From assembly GCA_028702315.1 (NCBI GenBank), contig JAQVPA010000005.1:1-50006 (forward strand): a DNA stretch of 50,006 bases, given 5' to 3'. The position numbers and the translations under genes are program-made. The notes beneath the pieces are model-generated. The model was not told the DNA's origin. It saw only the letters and a list, made by a program, of their open reading frames with translations, and did no database searches. This document shows, in pieces, positions 44,078 to 50,006 of this stretch. Position 1 is the stretch's first letter. Each line of letters starts with the position of its first letter. The DNA comes from Candidatus Margulisiibacteriota bacterium (GTDB taxonomy: Bacteria; Margulisbacteria; WOR-1; O2-12-FULL-45-9; XYB2-FULL-48-7).

Positions 44078-45288
44078 TTAACGATCCCAATCTTTTGCTT
44101 GCTTAGCAATTTGGTTTCCCCATTTACTTTGGCATTGATGAATATAATGTACACCCCGGCGCTGGCGACGCTCCGGAAAGCGGTGATCCCATTCCAGATC
44201 AGCTGGTTATCGCCGACCTGGCCGCCGGACTGTCCCTCCGGAATCACTTGGGTCCAGACTTTCTCGCCCCTGATATTATAGATATCAATCACAATCTCCG
44301 AGTCCCGGCTTAAATTGTACTTGATACTGGTCGCTTGTAAAGATGGATAATCAGGATTGGGGGGGAAAGAAATTTCCACCGGTTTGGTCAGCTCAACCGT
44401 GGGCGCTTCCAGTTTGAAGGCTTGGGCCAGTGTGCCGACTTGGCCGTCATCGTTTTTTACGTTGACGTCCCAGAGACCAGTCGTTTTGCCGGACAGGTCA
44501 AAGCGGCACTCGGCTTCGGTTGAAGAGAGAATATTGACCAGGTCGCCCGAAATGTTTGTTGCGCCGGTCATTGAAAGGTATATCTCTGCGCCTGACCGGA
44601 AATATTTCCCGGTTATTTTATATTTGGTATTGGCGTCGTTGTTGTTCCCTTTATTAGGATTGATCGAGCTGACGACCGGAGCGGTATAAGATATTTTGAA
44701 GGCCGAAGGGAGAGTGCCGGCGCCGCCGTCGCTGTTAGTCACAGTTACATCCCAGAGGCCGCCCGCCGTGCTGGGCAGGTCAAAGCGGCAGGTAATTTTG
44801 GCCGAGCTGACGACCGTGACATTGCTGCCAGTAATATCGGTTTGTCCCGATTTGGAGAGTTTTACCGATGCGCCCGCTTTAAAATTGGCGCCGGCCAGGT
44901 CGGTAATCTCAACCGCGCTGCCGCCCACTCCGGTAGCCGGCGTGATCGCGGTGACCAGCGGATTAAAGATCGGGCTGGAAAAATAAGCGGTCCGCAAAAA
45001 ACCTTCGCCGATGAAGAAACCGGAACTCGCCGGCTGGCGGGCGTAATAATCGCGGGCCAGACCGCGCAGGCCAAAAGAAGCGGAACTGCCGGCGGCGGCG
45101 CTGATATTCAATGATTGGGACGTTATTTTATAGCTGGCGGAATCGGCGGTATCAATGAACAAGCAACTAAAAGAAAAAGCCATTATGAAAGCAATTAATA
45201 AATATCGCTTAAGCAAGATGCGCAAATTATACCACAAAAACATTTGACAGTTATGATAGAATATATTCAATGAGTTTACTTGTCCCAA
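44074..45288 (-). CDS. IPT/TIG-domain secreted protein with FlgD-like C-terminal sorting-type domain
   Basis: Repeated ITPATGVGGSAVEITDLAGANFKAGASVKLSKSGQTDITGSNVTVVSSAKITCRFDL units; C-term LSRDSEIVIDIYNIRGEKVWTQVIPEGQSGGQVGDNQLIWNGIT. True start probably internal (MFLWYNLRILLKRYLL or later). Confidence 0.82.
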   Translation of the reverse strand: MGQVNSLNIFYHNCQMFLWYNLRILLKRYLLIAFIMAFSFSCLFIDTADSASYKITSQSLNISAAAGSSASFGLRGLARDYYARQPASSGFFIGEGFLRTAYFSSPIFNPLVTAITPATGVGGSAVEITDLAGANFKAGASVKLSKSGQTDITGSNVTVVSSAKITCRFDLPSTAGGLWDVTVTNSDGGAGTLPSAFKISYTAPVVSSINPNKGNNNDANTKYKITGKYFRSGAEIYLSMTGATNISGDLVNILSSTEAECRFDLSGKTTGLWDVNVKNDDGQVGTLAQAFKLEAPTVELTKPVEISFPPNPDYPSLQATSIKYNLSRDSEIVIDIYNIRGEKVWTQVIPEGQSGGQVGDNQLIWNGITAFRSVASAGVYIIFINAKVNGETKLLSKQKIGIVK

Positions 45289-45836
45289 ACAGATTGTTTT
45301 TGACTAAAGGAGTGGGGCGGCACAAGGAAAAATTAGCCAGTTTTGAGATGGCGCTGCGCGACGCCGGTATCCACGCGGTTAACTATGTCCATGTCTCCAG
45401 CATTTTTCCCCCCGGATGTAAAGTTGTTTCCAAAGAGCACGGGTTAAAGTCGATCAAGCCCGGTGAAATAACTTTTATCGTCATGGCCCGGAACGAGACC
45501 GAAGAATCGCACCGCTTGATCTCCGCTTCGGTCGGCATGGCGATCCCTTCCGACGTCAATTCTTACGGTTACTTAAGCGAGCATCACGGCCACGGGATGA
45601 CGGATGAAGAGTGCGGCGAATACGCCGAGGATATCGCGGCACAGATGTTGGCGACGACCTTGGGTATTCCGTTTGATGAAAATGGGAGCTGGGACGAACG
45701 GCAGGACCTTTGGAAATTATCCGATAAAATAGTTAAGACTACTCATATTACGCAGAGCGCGATTGGCCAGCGGGGTGTTTGGACGACGGTCCTCTCGGCG
45801 GCGGTCTTTATTTTTGACCGGGAAGAAAACGCTTAG
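45270..45836 (+). CDS. pdaD: Pyruvoyl-dependent arginine decarboxylase
   Basis: 188 aa; PNRLFLTKGVGRHKEKLASFEMALRDAGIHAVNYVHVSSIFPPGCKVV with S-S self-cleavage site context. Confidence 0.93.
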   Translation: MSLLVPNRLFLTKGVGRHKEKLASFEMALRDAGIHAVNYVHVSSIFPPGCKVVSKEHGLKSIKPGEITFIVMARNETEESHRLISASVGMAIPSDVNSYGYLSEHHGHGMTDEECGEYAEDIAAQMLATTLGIPFDENGSWDERQDLWKLSDKIVKTTHITQSAIGQRGVWTTVLSAAVFIFDREENA

Positions 45837-45852
45837 GCGGATCCCTGTTCGA

Positions 45853-46030
45853 ATCCTCATCCCAATTTGAAACCAACTGGATATCATCATTAAAGCCCTT
45901 CTCCATCAGAGATGGAGAAGGGTGAGTTTAGTGTTAAATAAAGCTGTAAATTCACCCCTCTCCATTGTAAATGGAGAGGGGCTTAAACAAAGAATTTTGA
46001 TTAAAAGAAAATGAGAATAATTGGGGTGAG
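45853..46030. repeat. Nested palindromic element: two strong hairpins inside outer inverted arms
   Basis: Hairpins cccttctccatc-aga-gatggagaaggg (45896-45922) and cccctctccat-tgtaa-atggagagggg (45955-45981); outer arms tcctcatcccaatt / aattggggtgagga. Confidence 0.85.
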
Positions 46031-46041
46031 GATTTCCGGGA

Positions 46042-46602
46042 TTAGGCGAAAACCTCCGCGCTCTTGAACCCGGGGCTTTTCTGGTCTTTTTCTGAAACAA
46101 TAACTTCTTTGATCCCTTCAATTGGCCACTTAATGTTTATATCAGGGTCATTCCATAGAATCGTCCGTTCATCTTTCGGGCTGTACATGCCGGTACACTT
46201 ATATAGTACTTCGGTTCCATCTTCGAGAGCGAGGAAGCCGTGGGCAAAGCCGGGCGGCAGGTAAAGCATTCTTTTGTTCTCGCCTGACAATGTCTCCCCA
46301 TACCACTTACCGAAAGTTGGGGAACCCTTGCGGAGATCGATGCCGACGTCAAATATTTTGCCGCTGATTACAGAGACCAGTTTGCCCATCGCAGCAGGGT
46401 TGAGCTGATAGTGCATTCCCCGGACGACCCCTTTTTGGGAGCGGCTCCGGTTATCCTGCACGAAAACTTCATTAAAGCCGCATTCGGCAAAACTGTTCTT
46501 ATTATAGGTTTCCATGAAGAAACCGCGGTCGTCAGCAAAAGCTTTTGGTTCGATGATTAAAAGACCTTTTAGCGGAGCTGCACTAAATTTAAAATTACCC
46601 AT
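46042..46602 (-). CDS. rfbC: dTDP-4-dehydrorhamnose 3,5-epimerase
   Basis: 186 aa; GLLIIEPKAFADDRGFFMETYNKNSFAECGFNEVFVQDNRSRSQKGVVRGMHYQLNP...LYLPPGFAHGFLAL. Confidence 0.96.
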   Translation of the reverse strand: MGNFKFSAAPLKGLLIIEPKAFADDRGFFMETYNKNSFAECGFNEVFVQDNRSRSQKGVVRGMHYQLNPAAMGKLVSVISGKIFDVGIDLRKGSPTFGKWYGETLSGENKRMLYLPPGFAHGFLALEDGTEVLYKCTGMYSPKDERTILWNDPDINIKWPIEGIKEVIVSEKDQKSPGFKSAEVFA

Positions 46603-46633
46603 GTGATATAATTATATCACAATTGGCGAATGT

Positions 46634-46705
46634 GGCCCCATTGTCTAACGGTTAGGACGCGGCCCTCTCAAGGCCGAGGCCGGGGTTCGATTCCCCGTGG
46701 GGCTA
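46634..46705 (+). tRNA. tRNA-Glu (anticodon CUC)
   Basis: GGCCCCATTGTCTAACGGTTAGGACGCGGCCCTCTCAAGGCCGAGGCCGGGGTTCGATTCCCCGTGGGGCTA; CGGCC-CUCUCAA-GGCCG anticodon arm; CCA not encoded. Confidence 0.95.
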
Positions 46706-46859
46706 AATTTTGCTGCCTGCCTGCCGGTAGGCACGGCGCAAAATTTAAGAAGAAGAATTAAGGGGAAGAATGAAGGCAAGGTAAAATTCGGAATTTGATC
46801 GTTTGGCCAGCAGCAAAATTTCCTTATTTCTTCTCCTTACTCCTTCTCCTTAAAATTAG
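46706..46859 (+). repeat. tRNA-3'-adjacent palindromic element copy 2 with nested CTGCCTGCCGGTAGGCA palindrome
   Basis: aattttgctgcctgcctgccggtaggcacggcgcaaaatttaagaagaagaattaagg...agcagcaaaatttccttatttcttctccttactccttctccttaaaa. Confidence 0.8.
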
Positions 46860-46868
46860 GGATATAAT

Positions 46869-47222
46869 ATGGCATTCGATTTCGAGAAATTTCCGGTTTA
46901 TAGGTTATCCCTGGAATATGTCAGGGAAGCGGAGGAATTGCTAATCCAACTTGATTTGCCTAAAAATTCCCGTATTGCCGATCAATTATCTCGCGCCTCA
47001 CTGTCAATCTCTTTGAATATTGCCGAAGGCGCCGGCCGCTATAGTAAAGCCGACAAGAAACACTTTTATATTACTGCGCGCGGCTCGGTTTTTGAGTGTG
47101 TGGCTATTTTGGATGTTTTGTTAACAAAAGGCAAAATTGACCAGTCGATTCACTCAAAACAATACGCAATATTGGAAGAATTATCCAAGATGCTTTCCGG
47201 ATTGATTAATAGTCAGAAATAA
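46869..47222 (+). CDS. Four-helix bundle protein, copy 5
   Basis: 117 aa; FEKFPVYRLSLEYVREAEELLIQLDLPKNSRIADQLSRASLSISLNIAEGAGRYSKADKKHFYITARGSVFECVAILDVL. Confidence 0.95.
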   Translation: MAFDFEKFPVYRLSLEYVREAEELLIQLDLPKNSRIADQLSRASLSISLNIAEGAGRYSKADKKHFYITARGSVFECVAILDVLLTKGKIDQSIHSKQYAILEELSKMLSGLINSQK

Positions 47223-47241
47223 ATAGGGCTACCAAATTCTA

Positions 47242-47811
47242 TTACTCGTTCCCCCAAATATTATTCAAGTCTTCAGAATGCCGGTAGAGCAGATTCCTTT
47301 TAAATACTCCAGTTGAAAGATCGTAAGCCAGTATTCTTACGTTGATGTCCGGCCTCCCGGCAAAAGCCGATGTTGATGTCGGTGGGTGGCTTGAAAAGCA
47401 CTTAACCAAAACCGAATATTTATCCGAAAGTTTCTCAATAGATACGCTGTAACCATAACCGGGATTGTCCCGGGTAGCAGGATTTTCGGTTTCAATCACA
47501 TAGTCAGTCAGAGTTTTAATCGGCATATCCGCGAACATCGTTAAAACTTTATGGGCCCGGTCGTGCACCTTTGATATGTCCCCATCAAGCGGAATCGATA
47601 TTGTCGTCGAATAGGTCCGATATTTTCTTTCAGTCTTCGTGTTTCCCTCATATATGGACCCGTCCTGTTCCCTGACCACCGGGATATTTTTGACGTTAGC
47701 AATATAGGCTTTTTCCTCGTCGCCTGTTTGGTCGGGCGCGGAGCCACCCATCGCATAACAAATCCCAAAACAACAAAAAAGAACAAATAAACCTAATAAT
47801 ATTTTTTTCAT
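47242..47811 (-). CDS. Hypothetical secreted protein / lipoprotein-like
   Basis: 189 aa; MKKILLGLFVLFCCFGICYAMGGSAPDQTGDEEKAYIANVKNIPVV; intact ORF. Confidence 0.7.
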   Translation of the reverse strand: MKKILLGLFVLFCCFGICYAMGGSAPDQTGDEEKAYIANVKNIPVVREQDGSIYEGNTKTERKYRTYSTTISIPLDGDISKVHDRAHKVLTMFADMPIKTLTDYVIETENPATRDNPGYGYSVSIEKLSDKYSVLVKCFSSHPPTSTSAFAGRPDINVRILAYDLSTGVFKRNLLYRHSEDLNNIWGNE

Positions 47812-48000
47812 ATTTGCGCCTCCTTATGAAGAAATTATACGCCTCAATAATAAACAGTCAACACAATTCGGGCATTCGTCTTTTGACATCCTTACATCAT
47901 TATAGTAATATATTTGCTGTTCCGGCCCAACTGCTTGTGGATGATCATTGTCTTAATGCATTATTTCCACAAATCTAAGTAAGAAAGGTAGAGATGTAAA

Positions 48001-50006
48001 ATGGTAAGTTTGATCGGTGCGAGTCTGTTCGAGGTTGTGGCTATCTGGAGTGTCTTGTTCGTTTCGTTCCTGGGATTGGGGTACGCGATCCTGTTGCGGC
48101 ATCAGATTATGTCGTATGACAAGGGGACGCCCAAGATGATTGAGATCTGGGACCATATCAGGGTTGGCGCCGATGCCTACCTGAAACGGCAGCTCAAAAC
48201 GATCCTGCCGCTGATCATTGTCTTTACCGTTATCCTTTTCTTCTCTGTTTACATTATTCCGCCGAGTGAAGAAGCAACCAAGCGTTTTGCCGGCCTTGCT
48301 CCGCACATAATTACTATGATTGTCGGGATTGGCCGCGCAGTCGCCTTTGTCATGGGCGCGCTCTTCTCCCTGATGGTCGGCCAATTTGGCATGCGGATGG
48401 CGGTCGAAGGGAACGTCCGCGTCGCTTCCGCCTCGCGCCGCAGCTTCTCCGAAGCGCTTAAGATCGCTTATCGCACCGGCACTATCACTGGTATGCTGAC
48501 CGACGGGCTTGGCCTTTTGGGCGGCACCGCGATTTTTATAATTTTCGGTATCGCTTCGCCTGATGTTTTGCTCGGCTTTGGTTTCGGTGGTACGCTCCTG
48601 GCGCTCTTCATGAGGGTTGGCGGCGGCATCTATACCAAGGCGGCTGATGTTGGGGCTGACCTGGTCGGTAAGGTTGAAAGGGATATTCCGGAAGACGATC
48701 CGCGCAACGCGGCGGTTATTGCCGATCTCGTCGGCGACAATGTTGGCGATTGCGCCGGTATGGCGGCCGATATATTTGAATCGTACGAAGTGACAATCGT
48801 TTCCGGCTTGATCCTTGGGCTTGCGCTTGTGGCGATTACCGGCGAGCTGAAATGGATTATTTTCCCGCTGATCGTCCGCGCCATCGGTGTCGTATCTTCA
48901 ATCATCGGCACTTACTTGGTCAGGGGATCGGACGATGAGAAAAAACGTGACGCATTCACCAGTATCAACCGCGGCTTCTTCTTCTCGGCCGCGATCTCTA
49001 TCGCCGCTTTTTTGCTGGTCGCCATTTTCTACATGCATGAATGGCGGGCATTCCTTTCCGTCGCGGTCGGTATTATGCTGGCGATCGCCATTGACGAAGT
49101 AACAAAATATTTTACGCATACTAAACATAGCCCGGTCAAAGGGATTGCCCATTCGTCCAAGACCGGTTCGGCGACCTTGATCTTAAAAGGGTTAGCGATC
49201 GGTTTTGAATCGTCCGCCTGGCAATTCATCATTATCGCGATCACGATCCTGGCTGCGATCTTCATTTACATGGGCCAGCCGGTCGTCTTTGTCCTTTACG
49301 GCGTGGCGATGACCGGTATTGGTATGTTGACCCTGACCGGCAATAACGTAGCGATGGATTCGTTCGGCCCGATCGCTGATAATGCCAACGGGATAGGGGA
49401 GATGGCGCATCTCGAACCCAAAGCACGCCAGATCATGACCGAGCTCGACGCGGTCGGCAACACGACCAAGGCGATCACCAAAGGGGTCGCGATCGGTTCC
49501 GCCGTTATCGCGGCTGTTTCCCTCTTTGGTTCCTTTATTACTGACGTGACCAAGGTCCAGGCCCAGATGGGCGTGCCGGAAGGTTTGCGCCTCCTGGCGA
49601 CCGGTATTCGCGTTTCCGATCCGACCGTCTTTATCGGCATGCTGATCGGTGGGGCGATACCCTGCTTGTTCTCCGCCTTGATCATTAACGCGGTGGCGAG
49701 AGCGGCCGCGCTGATCGTGGACGAAGTGCGGCGGCAATTTCGGATCCCCGGCCTGATGGAAGGGAAAGTAAAACCGGATTATAAACAAGCGGTCGATATC
49801 TGTACCGTGGCGGCGCAAAAAGAATTGGTAGGCTTAGCGCTGATCGCGGTTGTCAGCCCGATCTTTATTGGGATGGTCTTGAGGGTTGAAGCGCTTGGCG
49901 GTTTCCTGGCTGGCGTCATCCTTTCGGGCCAGTTGCTGGCAGTATTCATGTCGACAGCGGGCGGCGCCTGGGATAACGCGAAGAAGACGATCGAGGACGG
50001 CCTGCA
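48001..50006 (+). CDS. hppA: Membrane-bound proton-translocating pyrophosphatase, C-terminus cut by window edge
   Basis: MVSLIGASLFEVVAIWSVLFVSFLGLGYAILL...GGGIYTKAADVGADLVGKVERDIPEDDPRNAAVIADLVGDNVGDCAGMAADIFESYEVT...GNTTKAITKGVAIGSA. Confidence 0.97.
   Translation, partial: MVSLIGASLFEVVAIWSVLFVSFLGLGYAILLRHQIMSYDKGTPKMIEIWDHIRVGADAYLKRQLKTILPLIIVFTVILFFSVYIIPPSEEATKRFAGLAPHIITMIVGIGRAVAFVMGALFSLMVGQFGMRMAVEGNVRVASASRRSFSEALKIAYRTGTITGMLTDGLGLLGGTAIFIIFGIASPDVLLGFGFGGTLLALFMRVGGGIYTKAADVGADLVGKVERDIPEDDPRNAAVIADLVGDNVGDCAGMAADIFESYEVTIVSGLILGLALVAITGELKWIIFPLIVRAIGVVSSIIGTYLVRGSDDEKKRDAFTSINRGFFFSAAISIAAFLLVAIFYMHEWRAFLSVAVGIMLAIAIDEVTKYFTHTKHSPVKGIAHSSKTGSATLILKGLAIGFESSAWQFIIIAITILAAIFIYMGQPVVFVLYGVAMTGIGMLTLTGNNVAMDSFGPIADNANGIGEMAHLEPKARQIMTELDAVGNTTKAITKGVAIGSAVIAAVSLFGSFITDVTKVQAQMGVPEGLRLLATGIRVSDPTVFIGMLIGGAIPCLFSALIINAVARAAALIVDEVRRQFRIPGLMEGKVKPDYKQAVDICTVAAQKELVGLALIAVVSPIFIGMVLRVEALGGFLAGVILSGQLLAVFMSTAGGAWDNAKKTIEDGL

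Noticed and set aside
4074-46602. Diversity-generating retroelement, suggested by Avd-like four-helix bundle genes
   Set aside because: No reverse transcriptase ORF and no template/variable repeat pair with A-specific differences was seen; the duplicated fibre segment differs by scattered synonymous changes only.
47953-49818. Minus-strand ORFs opposite hppA (47953..48384, 48630..48911, 49192..49818 and others)
   Set aside because: Polar, charge-rich antisense frames of a conserved membrane protein.

Overview
About 50 kb of chromosome from a diderm, probably uncultivated bacterium. LPS-heptose and lipid-export genes (hldE, gmhB, LptC/A-like) support an outer membrane; placement near Margulisbacteria/WOR-1-type lineages is only my impression. 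The housekeeping backbone includes trxB (partial), an LptC/LptA-like gene, a TPR protein, hldE, gmhB, yjbQ-like, recR, a four-subunit pyruvate:ferredoxin oxidoreductase (porCDAB), an HU-like gene, a Ycf45/R3H AAA ATPase, nadB, dusB, a polysaccharide deacetylase, a sensor kinase, pdaD, rfbC, hppA (partial), and tRNA-Gln(CUG) and tRNA-Glu(CUC). Accessory content: (i) five four-helix-bundle (S23/IVP, TIGR02436-type) genes, most framed by copy-specific imperfect inverted repeats built from short repeated words; two are in duplicated ORF6N + four-helix-bundle cassettes and two lie next to tRNA genes; (ii) palindromic repeats apparently read in frame in normal genes (nadB linker, HU C-terminus, NIF3/CutA-like C-terminus, TPR-protein signal peptide, N-termini of two four-helix-bundle proteins), reminiscent of Rickettsia palindromic elements; (iii) a restriction/modification island (type IIG RM, Vsr, C5 methyltransferase, ParB-like protein, and a protein with a prephenate-dehydratase-like segment); (iv) a 2,890-aa modular repeat fibre gene at the end of a tightly overlapping five-gene cluster. 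My leading candidate for an undescribed system is the word-palindrome / four-helix-bundle / ORF6N association; the second is the vsr-MTase-ParB-unknown operon. All calls come from reading the sequence and supplied ORFs; no searches were run.
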